A DNA stretch of 64,000 nt. It comes from Acidobacteriaceae bacterium. Lineage in GTDB: Bacteria; Acidobacteriota; Terriglobia; Terriglobales; Acidobacteriaceae. The notes beneath the pieces are model-generated. The model worked only from the letters and a program-made list of their open reading frames with translations, searched no databases and had not been told where the DNA came from. Each line of letters starts with the position of its first letter. Position 1 is the first letter of the stretch. Below, piece by piece: positions 36,273 through 44,779 of the stretch. The position numbers and the translations under genes were made by a program. Location: NCBI GenBank assembly GCA_025462885.1, contig JAOAPN010000004.1, positions 620,001 to 684,000 on the forward strand, given 5' to 3'.

Positions 36273-36593
36273 ATGTATTGCACCAAATGCGGCAATCAAC
36301 TTACTCCCGGCAGCCGTTTCTGTTCCTCCTGCGGCACCGCGTATGCGCCTGCGAATCCGGGCACGTATCCCCAGTCTCATCCTCAACAGTCGCAGCTTGT
36401 GCGGCCTCGTAATCCCCGCGTGATCGCTGGGGTGTGCTCCGGTCTCGCTCTGCACTACGGATGGGACATTACGCTGATCCGCCTGATCCTAGTGCTCTGC
36501 GTGCTCTTCGCCGGAACGGGTGTGCTCGCTTATGTGATCGCCTGGATCGTTATCCCTGAAGCTCCTTACGCCTTGCCGCAGCAAACCCTCTAA
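36273..36593 (+). CDS. Zinc-ribbon plus PspC-domain membrane protein
   Basis: 106 residues. The N-terminus is a zinc ribbon, C-T-K-C-G...C-S-S-C-G (residues 3-20). After a Pro/Gln linker the PspC domain follows: R-V-I-A-G-V-C-S-G-L-A, Y-G-W-D-I-T-L-I-R-L-I, and one or two membrane helices ending in V-I-A-W-I-V-I-P-E. PspC homologues sense or respond to inner-membrane stress. CCGGAG lies just upstream of the ATG. No pspA is nearby. lysA follows by 24 bases and may be cotranscribed. Confidence 0.88.
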   Translation: MYCTKCGNQLTPGSRFCSSCGTAYAPANPGTYPQSHPQQSQLVRPRNPRVIAGVCSGLALHYGWDITLIRLILVLCVLFAGTGVLAYVIAWIVIPEAPYALPQQTL

Positions 36594-36617
36594 GACCCAA
36601 GAAAGAGTCCCAGTCCC

Positions 36618-37955
36618 TTGCCGAAAGCCGCTGCCCAGAAAGCCTCTGCACTCTCCGCCACAGCCCGCCCCTTTACCTATCAGAGCCGCAGTCTCCACTG
36701 TGACGGCGTCTCGCTGGACTCGCTGGCAGAGGCGTACGGCACTCCGACTTACGTCTATTCGGAGCGCCAGATCTCGGAGCGCTTTCAACTCTTCAATACG
36801 GCGTTTTCATCTGGAGCGGCAGAGCGCCCCCACACCATCTGCTATGCCGTTAAAGCGAACTCCTCGCTCGCCATCCTGCGCCTGCTGGGGCAACAGGGTG
36901 CGGGCTTCGATATCGTCTCAGGCGGTGAGCTGGAGCGGGTTCGCAAGGCCCACAAACCGGCGCTGCAGCGGGTCGTCTTCTCCGGAGTCGGGAAGCAGAT
37001 CTGGGAGATCGATGCTGCGCTGAAGGCCAATATCCTTCTCTTTAACGTCGAGTCCGAGGCGGAGCTGTACCTGCTTGCGTCGCGAGCGGAGGCGCTGGGC
37101 GTCCGCGCCCGCTTCGCCCTGCGGGTCAACCCGGACGTCTTCGCCGACACCCACCCTTATATCTCCACCGGTCTCCGCGAGCATAAGTTCGGCATCGACA
37201 TTACGCTGGCTCGCGCGATCTACCGGAAGGCGAAGAAGCTCAAATCGCTCGATCCTGCCGGTGTCAGCGTTCATATCGGCTCGCAGATCCGCAGCGTGGG
37301 GCCGTTCGCGGCTGCGACGGTACGGGTTCTGTCCCTAATTGCAGACCTGCGCAAGGATGGACACGATATCCGCTATCTCGACGCTGGCGGCGGACTTGGC
37401 ATCGATTATCACGACTCGCTGGTGGACTCGCACTTCAACCCGGAGCAGCAGGTGCATAATTACGCTGCGGCTCTGTCCAAGGTGCTCAAGGGGGTCGACG
37501 CGCATCTGCTGCTGGAGCCGGGCCGCTTTATCGTCGCGCAGGCCGGGGCGCTTCTGGCTCGTGTCCTGTTTGTGAAGCAGAACGGCAGCAAGACCTTCGT
37601 CATTACGGACGCGGGTATGAACGATCTCATTCGTCCGGCGCTGTACCAGGCGCACCACGAGATTCTTCCGGTTCGTCAGCCCCGCGCGGGAGCGCCGGAG
37701 CTGACGGCGGATATCGTCGGGCCTGTCTGCGAGTCGGGAGACTTCTTCGCTCGCGACCGGACGCTGGCTAATGTGAAGCCCGGAGACCTAGTGCTGGTTC
37801 TCGATGCCGGAGCCTATGGGATGTCGCTGACGTCGAATTACAACACCCGTCCGCGGCCGCCTGAGGCTCTGGTAACGAACGGGAAGGCGGAGTTGATCCG
37901 TCGGCGGGAGACGCTGAAGGACCTGTTCGGACCGGAACTGCTGCCGGCGGGCTAA
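36618..37955 (+). CDS. lysA: Diaminopimelate decarboxylase
   Basis: 445 residues, starting at a TTG (GAAAGAG upstream). A PLP enzyme of alanine-racemase fold III that converts meso-diaminopimelate to L-lysine. Lys79 in Y-A-V-K-A-N-S forms the aldimine. Also present: F-D-I-V-S-G-G-E-L, G-L-R-E-H-K-F-G, V-H-I-G-S-Q-I, D-A-G-G-G-L-G-I-D-Y (phosphate loop), E-P-G-R-F-I-V and the C-E-S-G-D-F motif with the active-site Cys. Length is typical. A ~25-residue extra N-terminus is present. Confidence 0.96.
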   Translation: MPKAAAQKASALSATARPFTYQSRSLHCDGVSLDSLAEAYGTPTYVYSERQISERFQLFNTAFSSGAAERPHTICYAVKANSSLAILRLLGQQGAGFDIVSGGELERVRKAHKPALQRVVFSGVGKQIWEIDAALKANILLFNVESEAELYLLASRAEALGVRARFALRVNPDVFADTHPYISTGLREHKFGIDITLARAIYRKAKKLKSLDPAGVSVHIGSQIRSVGPFAAATVRVLSLIADLRKDGHDIRYLDAGGGLGIDYHDSLVDSHFNPEQQVHNYAAALSKVLKGVDAHLLLEPGRFIVAQAGALLARVLFVKQNGSKTFVITDAGMNDLIRPALYQAHHEILPVRQPRAGAPELTADIVGPVCESGDFFARDRTLANVKPGDLVLVLDAGAYGMSLTSNYNTRPRPPEALVTNGKAELIRRRETLKDLFGPELLPAG

Positions 37956-37990
37956 AGCGATTTTTTCAAAGATGTATCGCTGACGGCAGA

Positions 37991-38054
37991 TAAGTGCCAA
38001 GTTCGCCCTGACGCCGGGCAGGCGCCACTTCGTGGGGTATCGGACGCTTCGCGT
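37991..38054 (+). repeat. Dispersed repeat family 1, copy B
   Basis: 64 bases matching copy C (55213-55276), including the leading taagtgcc, and copy A (22214-22266) over the core. The core differs from copy C at only a few positions. It contains a GC palindrome (cgccctgacgccgggc..ggcg). It lies between lysA and yebC. Confidence 0.9.
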
Positions 38055-38128
38055 GATGAGACGACTCCATAGCAATAGACCATTGGCTCTAGGACACTAC
38101 GTTGGGATATTACCCGGTTCGACCGTGC

Positions 38129-38134
38129 TAAAAT
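38129..38134 (+). promoter_or_regulatory. Possible extended -10 promoter of yebC
   Basis: TGC-TAAAAT (TAAAAT at 38129-38134) is an extended -10 element. No good -35 at 17 bases is visible, as expected for extended -10 promoters. It is 61 bases upstream of the yebC ATG and directly after the repeat. Confidence 0.4.
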
Positions 38135-38195
38135 CGCAAGGTTGCGCGAGCATCGCTCTGCGCATCCGCATCGTATTTCAGACTAGAGGGATCGC

Positions 38196-38927
38196 ATGTC
38201 AGGCCATTCAAAATGGGCCACAATCAAGCATAAAAAGGGCGCGCTTGACGCCAAACGTGGCAAGATCTTTACCCGCCTTATCAAGGAAGTCACCATCGCT
38301 GCCAAGACTGGCGGCGGCGACCCGGACGGTAACCCACGTCTCCGTGGCGCGATCGCTGCGGCCAAGGCTGAAAATATGCCCGCCGACAATATCAAGCGCG
38401 CGATTCAGCGCGGTACCGGTGAGCTTGAGGGCGTCAACTACGAGGAGATCACCTACGAGGGCTACGGACCGGGTGGCGTTGCCGTCATCGTCGACGTTCT
38501 GACCGACAACAAGAACCGCGCGGTGAGCGAAGTGCGTCACGCCTTCTCGAAGAACGGCGGCAATCTTGGAGCGGAAGGCGCTGTTTCGTGGATGTTCACC
38601 AAGAAGGGCGTCATCGTCGTGGACAAGGCGGCTGCGGACGAGGATAAACTCACCGAAATCGTTCTCGATGCCGGCGCAGAAGACCTCAGCGACGAAGGCG
38701 ACAACTGGGAGATTTTGTGCGAACCGAAGGACTTCGAAGCGGTCACGGAGTCCCTCAAGGCCGCCAAGATCACGCCGGAACATGCCGAGGTCACGATGAT
38801 CTCATCCACCTACACCAAGCTGGAAGGCTCGCAGGCTACCTCCATGATGCGGCTGCTCGAAGTGTTGGAAGATCTGGACGATACCCAGAACGTGTACTCG
38901 AACTTCGATATGCACCACGCCGAGTAA
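38196..38927 (+). CDS. yebC: YebC/PmpR/TACO1-family protein
   Basis: 243 residues, typical size. Family marks: [15 protein letters not shown] at the start, [28 protein letters not shown], and G-A-V-S-W-M-F. Members act as transcriptional regulators and, as more recently shown, as ribosome-associated factors that relieve stalling on difficult motifs. A strong terminator follows 25 bases after the stop. Confidence 0.96.
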   Translation: MSGHSKWATIKHKKGALDAKRGKIFTRLIKEVTIAAKTGGGDPDGNPRLRGAIAAAKAENMPADNIKRAIQRGTGELEGVNYEEITYEGYGPGGVAVIVDVLTDNKNRAVSEVRHAFSKNGGNLGAEGAVSWMFTKKGVIVVDKAAADEDKLTEIVLDAGAEDLSDEGDNWEILCEPKDFEAVTESLKAAKITPEHAEVTMISSTYTKLEGSQATSMMRLLEVLEDLDDTQNVYSNFDMHHAE

Positions 38928-38952
38928 GAGCAGTCTGATCGGATTCACACGG

Positions 38953-38987
38953 AAGCACAGCCCGGCTTCGGGCTGTGCTTTTTCTTT
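38953..38987 (+). terminator. Intrinsic terminator after yebC
   Basis: A perfect 12-bp stem (38953-38964 with 38969-38980), a 4-base loop gctt and a T-rich tail (TTTTTCTTT). The AA/TT ends make it usable on both strands. Confidence 0.93.
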
Positions 38988-39101
38988 GCCTCAATCCACC
39001 TCTCAGGTGGGTTCTGGTCTCTGGCGGATGAGACCTCAACGGCTCTATCGATGTACGCTGGATCATGTGGAGTTAACCTAACCCACACCAAGGAGCTATC
39101 T

Positions 39102-39851
39102 GTGACGCGAACAACCCGAAGCAGAGGAATCCTCCTCTTTGTCCTCTGTCTCGCCCTGGCGGCCACGTCCTCACGCTTGCATGCCCAGGCGGCCCGCACC
39201 CAGGAAGCATCCGCGATCCAGACGGCCAGTACGCATCGACCGCTGGAGTACGGCGTTCTGGTTCAGGGTGGCAAGGGCCTCACCGACGAACGTGACAGCT
39301 TCAAATTCATCATGGCCGGAGTACACGCCGGTAAGGTTCTGAGCGGTAACTTTGGTCCCGGACCGTTGCGTGGCAACTTCGAGTATGCCGTCGAGCTCTT
39401 TCCGTTCTGGCAGTCGTATACGCCGAAGTTTCAGCGGGCGAACTGCGTGGCGGCTGGCGGCGGTTCGATCTCCTGTTCTTCGCTGTATTCCACCGGCGGA
39501 ACGTACAGCGGCGTTACGATTACGCCCATCATTCTGCGCTGGAACTTCGCGGGGACGCGGCGCTTCGCTCCCTGGGTGCAGGGTGCCGGCGGCGTGCTCT
39601 GGACCAACCACAAGTACCCTGCGTTCGGTTCGCCGGTGCTGAACCTCGGGAATGACGGGCCTCATACCAACGCCAGTGTGTGGAACTTTACTCCGCAGGG
39701 CGGCGTGGGAATCCACTACTTTGTTCATCCCAAGCGGTCGATCGATCTGAGCGCGAACGCGGTGCACATCTCCAGCGCGAGCCTGGGCGATAAGAATCCC
39801 GGTGTCAACGCCAGCGTGCAGTTTTCGCTTGGCTACACCTGGTGGAAGTAA
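39102..39851 (+). CDS. PagL-like lipid A acyloxyacyl hydrolase
   Basis: 249 residues from the GTG at 39102, 6 bases after AAGGAG; an upstream ATG lacks such a site. A signal peptide ends near L-H-A-Q. The mature part is an 8-strand outer-membrane barrel pattern: G-P-L-R-G-N-F-E-Y-A-V-E-L-F-P-F-W, I-I-L-R-W-N-F, P-W-V-Q-G-A-G-G-V-L-W. The C-terminal V-H-I-S-S-A-S-L-G-D-K-N-P-G-V-N carries the His and Ser of the PagL active site (H-x-S...N) and ends in F-S-L-G-Y-T-W-W-K, an outer-membrane C-terminal strand. PagL removes the 3-linked acyl chain of lipid A. No lipid A synthesis gene is adjacent; ftcD follows after 7 bases. Confidence 0.8.
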   Translation: MTRTTRSRGILLFVLCLALAATSSRLHAQAARTQEASAIQTASTHRPLEYGVLVQGGKGLTDERDSFKFIMAGVHAGKVLSGNFGPGPLRGNFEYAVELFPFWQSYTPKFQRANCVAAGGGSISCSSLYSTGGTYSGVTITPIILRWNFAGTRRFAPWVQGAGGVLWTNHKYPAFGSPVLNLGNDGPHTNASVWNFTPQGGVGIHYFVHPKRSIDLSANAVHISSASLGDKNPGVNASVQFSLGYTWWK

Positions 39852-39858
39852 TGCTGCA

Positions 39859-40809
39859 ATGAATCCTGACGCGATCATCGAATGCGTTCCAAACTTCTCG
39901 GAGGGAACCGATCCGGCGAAGGTGCGCCAGATCGTTGCTGCGATGCAGGTGGAGGGCGTTCGTCTGCTGGACTGGTCGCTGGATACGGCGCATAACCGCT
40001 CGGTGGTTACGATTGCCGGGGCTCCAAACGCGGTGGTGGAAGCCGCGGTGCTGGCCGTGGGCAAGGCCTCGCAACTGATTGACCTGACACGGCAGACCGG
40101 GGTTCATCCCCGGATCGGAGCGGCGGACGTGGTGCCGTTTGTGCCGGTCAGCGGTATTTCCCTTGCGGAGTGCGCGATGTTTGCCCGTCAGGCGGGATTG
40201 CAGATCTGGCGGAGGTACGGCGTTCCGGTGTACTTCTACGGCGCAGCGGCGGCGAGGCCGGATCGGGTGCTGCTGGAGGACGTTCGGCGCGGGCAGTTTG
40301 AGGGGCTTCGCGAGGCTGCCTTGAAGGATGCAGCGCGGCGGCCCGATGTTGGCGGTCCCGAGTTGCACGCTACCGCCGGGGCAAGCGCGGTCGGGGCGCG
40401 AAGTTTCCTGATTGCTTACAACATTTATCTGGAGCCCGCTCCGGGAGCCGCGCAGGCGCCGGATGTTTCGGTCGCCCGGTCGATTGCGCGGGACATTCGT
40501 GCTTCGAGCGGTGGAATGCACGGGGTGAAGGCGATCGGCGTGGTCGCACAGGGCCGGGCGCAGGTGAGCATGAACATCACCGACTACCGGGTGACTTCCA
40601 TGCAAAGTGTGCATGCCGCCGTGGTGCAACTTGCTCAGCGGTATGGTGCCCAGGCCTCGGATGGGGAGCTGATCGGTCTGATTCCTGACGGAGCGTATGA
40701 GCCGGAATCGGATTGGATTCGTCAAATCCCTGGATTCGATCCTGCGGACAAGGTTCTGGAGCGGAGGCTGGATGCTCCGATGGCCTGGCCGGAAGCCGCT
40801 GCGATCTGA
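39859..40809 (+). CDS. ftcD: Glutamate formimidoyltransferase (stand-alone FtcD transferase domain)
   Basis: 316 residues from the ATG at 39859; the longer frame overlaps the previous gene. The family transfers the formimino group of N-formimino-L-glutamate to tetrahydrofolate, the last part of histidine degradation. Seen: E-C-V-P-N-F-S-E-G at 8-16, D-x-x-H-N-R-S-V-V-T, the catalytic His83 in G-V-H-P-R-I-G-A-A-D, P-F-V-P-V, the Y-F-Y-G-A-A-A segment, G-A-R-S-F-L-I-A-Y-N, and late G-L-I-P-D-G-A. The cyclodeaminase domain of the animal fusion enzyme is absent. hutH, hutU and hutI are not in the window; the only possible link is the urocanase-like protein at 2561. Confidence 0.92.
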   Translation: MNPDAIIECVPNFSEGTDPAKVRQIVAAMQVEGVRLLDWSLDTAHNRSVVTIAGAPNAVVEAAVLAVGKASQLIDLTRQTGVHPRIGAADVVPFVPVSGISLAECAMFARQAGLQIWRRYGVPVYFYGAAAARPDRVLLEDVRRGQFEGLREAALKDAARRPDVGGPELHATAGASAVGARSFLIAYNIYLEPAPGAAQAPDVSVARSIARDIRASSGGMHGVKAIGVVAQGRAQVSMNITDYRVTSMQSVHAAVVQLAQRYGAQASDGELIGLIPDGAYEPESDWIRQIPGFDPADKVLERRLDAPMAWPEAAAI

Positions 40810-40925
40810 ACCCCTTGCTCATGCGTAATCAATAGGTACGCACCTAAAGTGGTAGCCAATCCACCGGTCCGCACTTGTAAGTGGAGTGCATTCACGGAAG
40901 AATAAAGATACAGAGGTAAAAGACT

Positions 40926-41885
40926 ATGAAGTTCCCCATGTTCCGATTCAGCCCCGTCGCTCTTGCTCTTGCGGCAACCATGATTTCAGCGCCTGCCTTC
41001 GTCTTCGCGGCGCAGCTTAGCAGCGATGGCAAGGCCTCGATTCCGCGCGACGTGCAGCAGTTGATCGTCGTGGACTACCACGCGATGCAGAACTCGTCCG
41101 CGGCGATGGAGATGAAGGACCGCGTTCTTCCGCCGGAGTTGAAGCGGCTTGAGGCGGCGATGAAGACCTCCGGTCTGAAGGTCGATCAGGACGCCGATAC
41201 GCTGGCGTTCGCGGCGTTCAAGGCAGGAGAGGGTACGCGGATTGTCGGCGTGGCGCAGGGGCAGTTCCATACCCGCGAGTTGCTGGCGAACTTCACCAAG
41301 CAGAAGGTGAAGCCGATCATGATTCGCAACAACAGCATCTACCCGATGGGCACGAACGGGATGAGCGTGGTGTTCCTGAACCAGACGACGATGGTGTTCG
41401 GCGACCGCGAGGCGGTGAAGGCTGCAGTGGATGCGCGCGATGGAATCGGCCAGAACTTTCTTTCGAACAATGAAATGGTGAACGAGATGGCTTCGGTAGA
41501 CACCAAGGCCGTGTGGAGCCTGCTCGACCAGAAGGGCACGCAGACGATGATGAAGGGCGTGCTCGGCGAGGCGGCGCAGCTGGCCGACTACGACACGGTT
41601 CGGAACCGGATGAAGAGCTCGCGGTACACGATGGACTTCCAGAACGGCGTGAAGTTCGACATGGCGGTCGTGATGTCCGACACGCTCACGGCGGCAACAG
41701 CGGCGACGCTGATGAAGGGCGTTTCGCTGATGAAGCAGACCTCCGGCACTTCGCTCGAGAAGTCTGCGCTGGATAACACCACGATCGATTCGAGCGCCGG
41801 GACTCTTACGGTTTCGTATTCTTCATCGGATAGCCAGTTTGCTTCTTTGCTGAGTTCTCCTTTGTTCCAGTCTGTGGTTCGTTAG
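40926..41885 (+). CDS. Exported protein of unknown function
   Basis: 319 residues. A signal peptide (A-L-A-L-A-A-T-M-I-S-A-P-A-F-V-F-A-A) is followed by a mixed alpha/beta domain with no motif I can name: L-I-V-V-D-Y-H-A-M-Q-N-S near residue 45, T-R-I-V-G-V-A-Q-G near 110, T-M-V-F-G-D-R-E-A-V-K near 165. The Ser/Thr-rich C-terminus has beta character. GAGGT lies 8 bases before the ATG. The pattern V-V-D-Y...V-F-G-D-R suggests two similar subdomains, but that is speculative. No partner gene. Confidence 0.75.
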   Translation: MKFPMFRFSPVALALAATMISAPAFVFAAQLSSDGKASIPRDVQQLIVVDYHAMQNSSAAMEMKDRVLPPELKRLEAAMKTSGLKVDQDADTLAFAAFKAGEGTRIVGVAQGQFHTRELLANFTKQKVKPIMIRNNSIYPMGTNGMSVVFLNQTTMVFGDREAVKAAVDARDGIGQNFLSNNEMVNEMASVDTKAVWSLLDQKGTQTMMKGVLGEAAQLADYDTVRNRMKSSRYTMDFQNGVKFDMAVVMSDTLTAATAATLMKGVSLMKQTSGTSLEKSALDNTTIDSSAGTLTVSYSSSDSQFASLLSSPLFQSVVR

Positions 41886-42080
41886 GTTGGTGGTTCGGCA
41901 GGCTACCCCTCCCCTGGGGGTTGCATTGGTCTAAGTGCTTTGTTTGCATGTATATAGATCAGGCATGGTGCTGCAAAATAGTCTAAACAAAGGGGTTACG
42001 GCCAAATTTGTGCAGCATAACGAGTTGCGGGGATTTTGTTTGTAGATTTAGAGTTCTTGGCAAACGACAAGAGTAAAACG

Positions 42081-42116
42081 GATCAGGCCCAGCAATTTGC
42101 TGGGCCTGATCTGTTT
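42081..42116. terminator. Bidirectional intrinsic terminator
   Basis: A perfect 14-bp stem (42081-42094 with 42098-42111) with a 3-base loop, followed by TGTTTT on the plus strand and preceded by AAAA, which gives a U-run on the minus strand. It ends transcription from the exported-protein gene and shields the flagellar operon. Confidence 0.9.
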
Positions 42117-42323
42117 TAACTGTTCTCTTTATTGTAGCGAATTGGTGAAAACTAAAATGCCACATTTTTTAAACAATTTTCTGATCTGTAAATGTTGGTA
42201 GACGTATGTTTGGTCGATTTTTAGTGATGGATTTCTGGATTTGGGGGCTTGACAGGATTTTGGGTGGGTTCGGGTAGCGCGATCCTTTCGCCCGCACTGC
42301 AGGTGCAAAAGCAAAGACGCAAT

Positions 42324-42485
42324 ACAGGGGTTCTGACGGGTGCCGAGGTGCGGGCTGGTCCGCTGCAACGGAGGAACACAGGGGTTCAGACGGATGCCGA
42401 GCTACGATCCGGTCCGCTCGAACGGAGAAATACAGGGGTTCTTCGCTTCGCTCAGAATGACGACAATTTTTTACTACGACGACCA
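42324..42485 (+). repeat. 54-bp tandem repeat, about 2.5-3 copies
   Basis: The phrase acaggggtt starts at 42324, 42378 and 42432, exactly 54 bases apart. Copies 1 and 2 align over their whole length with substitutions. Copy 3 diverges after its first ~12 bases into cttcgcttcgctcagaatga. 54 is a multiple of three, so the plus frame reads repeated R-R-N-T-G-V units, and the reverse frame reads S-E-R-S-E-E-P-L. Both are known noise signatures of intergenic repeats in many genomes. Confidence 0.85.
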
Positions 42486-42675
42486 TTCTTTACAACACCG
42501 ACCGTTCTTCAGAATGACGACCGTTCTGCAGCCGCTCTACAGCAATTGTGAAGCTGCTTTAGTTACAAGTTAGATGGGTCTGTGGATTCGGCCTTAGCAG
42601 CGGTGTTGAAGCTAAGTTGAATGGATGAGAGGGCTCTAAGGTGCGGGTGGCTGAGTTCGGCCATGTGCTTGCTTT

Positions 42676-43446
42676 ATGTCTGGCATGGACAGTGGACTCT
42701 ATGCGGCTTACACGGGGTTGATGGCGCGGACGCAGGCGCTGGATACGGCGGCGAACAATCTTGCGAACGCGGGTACGAGTGGGTTTCGGGCGCAGCGGGA
42801 TTATTTTCGGGGCGTGATGGTGGATTCGGCGGCGAATGGGAATGCGCTGCTGGGATCGCAGGTGGGCTCGTCGGTCAACGGATTTGGGGTACTGGGTGGG
42901 AACCGGCTGGATCTGAGCCAGGGAGAGATCGCGTCTACGGGAAATCCTCTGGATGTGGCGCTACGGGGGGATGGATTCTTTGCGGTGCAGGCGGGAACTA
43001 CGGTGATGTACACGCGGGATGGGGCGTTTTCGCGCTCTGCGACCGGGGTGCTGCAGACGGCGCAGGGGGAGGCTGTGCTCGATCCCAAGGGCAAGGCAAT
43101 CACGATCCCGAGTGGGGCGGTGACGATCTCTCCGGACGGCAGCGTGTCGGTGGCGACGGCGAATGGCAGCGCGATCGTGGGGCAGATCGGGGTCTTCGAT
43201 TTTGCGGACAAGTCGGTGCTGCATGCGGAGAGCAATGGACGCATCTCGGCGGAACCCGGGGCGAAGCCGGTGCTGGCTGCGGCTTCCATCGAGCAGGGTG
43301 CAGTGGAAGGGGCGAATGAGGATGCGGTGCACGGGACGATGCAGTTGGTGCTGGTGCAGCGGCAGGCGGAGATGATGCAGAAGGCTTTGAGTGTGTTCAA
43401 CAACGATTTCGATAAGACAGCGGCGGAAGAGTTGTCGCGGGTTTAA
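42676..43446 (+). CDS. flgF: Flagellar proximal rod protein FlgF
   Basis: 256 residues (an in-frame ATG at 42685 is equally possible; no clear ribosome binding site). N-terminal rod/hook signature: Y-A-A-Y-T-G-L-M-A-R-T-Q-A-L-D-T-A-A-N-N-L-A-N-A-G-T-S-G-F. The middle has G-N-P-L-D-V-A-L-R-G-D-G-F-F-A-V and Y-T-R-D-G-A-F. The C-terminal helix (M-Q-L-V-L-V-Q-R-Q-A-E-M-M-Q-K) completes the D0 coiled coil. It is shorter and less typical than FlgG, which follows, so by order and sequence this is FlgF. First gene of the flg operon. Confidence 0.9.
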   Translation: MSGMDSGLYAAYTGLMARTQALDTAANNLANAGTSGFRAQRDYFRGVMVDSAANGNALLGSQVGSSVNGFGVLGGNRLDLSQGEIASTGNPLDVALRGDGFFAVQAGTTVMYTRDGAFSRSATGVLQTAQGEAVLDPKGKAITIPSGAVTISPDGSVSVATANGSAIVGQIGVFDFADKSVLHAESNGRISAEPGAKPVLAAASIEQGAVEGANEDAVHGTMQLVLVQRQAEMMQKALSVFNNDFDKTAAEELSRV

Positions 43447-43481
43447 CAACAGTTGGTAGTTGTGAGCGATTTGGAGGCGGG

Positions 43482-44270
43482 ATGATACGAGCACTTTATA
43501 CGGCGGCGAGTGGGATGAGCGCGCAGCAGTCGAACCTGGATACGGTTGCGAATAACCTGGCGAACTCGGGCACGGCCGGGTTTCGACGGCGGCGGATGCA
43601 GTTCGAGGACATGATCTACCAGAACCTGATTACTCCGGGTGCGGCGCAGAGCCAGCAGACGGTGTCGGCGGGGCTGCAGATCGGGCTGGGGACGCGGTCG
43701 GCTGCGACCGAGATGATCATGACGCAGGGCGACTTCAACCAGACGGGGAATCCGCTGGACCTGGCGATCCAGGGGCAGGGGTTCTTCCAGGTGTCGCTGC
43801 CGGACGGCACGATCGCCTACACGCGGGCGGGGAGTTTTCACCAGGACAACCAGGGCGCGATTGTGACGATGGAGGGTGATCGGTTGTTGCCGGCGGTGAC
43901 GATTCCGGCGAACTCCACCTCGATCACCATCTCGCAGTATGGAGTGGTGACGGCGAATCTGCCGGGGCAGACGACACCTTCGCAGTTGGGGGTGATTCAA
44001 CTGGCTACGTTTTCGAATCCGGGAGGACTGAATTCGATTGGCGGGAATCTGTTTCAGCAGACGGCTTCGTCGGGCAATGCGATTACGGATGTTCCGGGCG
44101 GGACGAGCGGGATTGGGACGCTGCAGGAAGGGTATCTGGAGAACTCGAACGTCGATGTGGTGGCTGAGTTTGTGCAGATGATTTTGGCGCAGCGGGCGTA
44201 TGAGAGCAACTCGAAGGTAATGCATGTGGCGGATGACATGTATCAGCAGATCAACGGCATGATTCGCTAG
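43482..44270 (+). CDS. flgG: Flagellar distal rod protein FlgG
   Basis: 262 residues, the standard length. GGAGG lies upstream of the ATG. N-terminus M-I-R-A-L-Y-T-A-A-S-G-M-S-A-Q-Q, then N-L-D-T-V-A-N-N-L-A-N, F-E-D-M-I-Y-Q, G-N-P-L-D-L-A-I-Q-G-Q-G-F-F-Q-V, and the C-terminal S-N-V-D-V-V-A-E-F-V-Q-M-I-L-A-Q-R-A-Y-E-S-N-S-K are diagnostic for FlgG. It is exported by the flagellar type III system. The 35-base gap from flgF carries a 17-bp inverted copy of the motif seen at 18033-18049. Confidence 0.97.
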   Translation: MIRALYTAASGMSAQQSNLDTVANNLANSGTAGFRRRRMQFEDMIYQNLITPGAAQSQQTVSAGLQIGLGTRSAATEMIMTQGDFNQTGNPLDLAIQGQGFFQVSLPDGTIAYTRAGSFHQDNQGAIVTMEGDRLLPAVTIPANSTSITISQYGVVTANLPGQTTPSQLGVIQLATFSNPGGLNSIGGNLFQQTASSGNAITDVPGGTSGIGTLQEGYLENSNVDVVAEFVQMILAQRAYESNSKVMHVADDMYQQINGMIR

Positions 44271-44287
44271 GTTCGTCAGGAGCGGTG

Positions 44288-44779
44288 ATGGTTTTTTTGA
44301 GCAGGCGGTGGTGGCGGCGATGGGGTTGGGAGTTGAGTGGTCTTGCTGCGGGATTGATTCTGCCTGGCGTGGGAGCGGCGCAGTGTGTGGCGGCTGATTC
44401 GCTGGCGCATGTCGTCTCGGTGCAGAAAGACGTGGTGCTGGGTTCGCGATGGGGCGTGACGGTGCGGTGCGATCATCCGGAGTGGCCGGCACGGATGGCG
44501 GTTGTGCCAGCGGAAGCGGGTGGTGTCGCTGAGGTGTTGATGCGAGTTGCGCCTGCGGTGCCGGAGTTGGTGGTGCGGGTTCGTGTGGGGGAGAGTGTGC
44601 GGCTGTGGCAGGAGGATGCGATGGCTCGGATCGAGATGTTCGGGACGGCGGAAGAGAGCGGCGCAGAAGGTGCGCGGGTGAGGGTAAGGTTCGTGCGTAA
44701 GGCAAGTGATGGCGGTGACGCGAAGGGATCGGTGGTCGGGGTGGTGCGCGGGGTTGGCAGCGTGGAGATGGTGCGATGA
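44288..44779 (+). CDS. flgA: FlgA-like P-ring assembly chaperone, short
   Basis: 163 residues from the ATG at 44288, 5 bases after AGGAG. A signal-like segment (L-S-G-L-A-A-G-L-I-L-P-G-V-G-A-A) is present. FlgA usually has about 220 residues with a SAF domain. Here only the C-terminal SAF-like pattern can be seen (V-R-V-G-E-S-V-R-L ... I-E-M-F-G-T-A-E ... G-A-R-V-R-V-R-F-V ... V-V-R-G-V-G-S-V-E-M). Position between flgG and flgH, ahead of the P-ring gene flgI, supports the call. Overlap with flgH is 4 bases (ATGA). The sequence is strongly divergent, so the name rests mainly on context. Confidence 0.65.
   Translation: MVFLSRRWWRRWGWELSGLAAGLILPGVGAAQCVAADSLAHVVSVQKDVVLGSRWGVTVRCDHPEWPARMAVVPAEAGGVAEVLMRVAPAVPELVVRVRVGESVRLWQEDAMARIEMFGTAEESGAEGARVRVRFVRKASDGGDAKGSVVGVVRGVGSVEMVR

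Larger units (their letters stand above)
41886..42675. other. 790-base intergenic region before the flagellar operon
   Basis: It contains a strong hairpin terminator (42081-42116), a 54-bp tandem repeat (42324-42485), and AT-rich stretches unlike the rest of the window (e.g. 42120-42240). Open frames across it are low-complexity products of the repeat. I see no tRNA or sigma-54 (TGGCAC-N5-TTGC) promoter. The promoter for flgF should lie in its last ~150 bases but was not identified. Confidence 0.6.
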
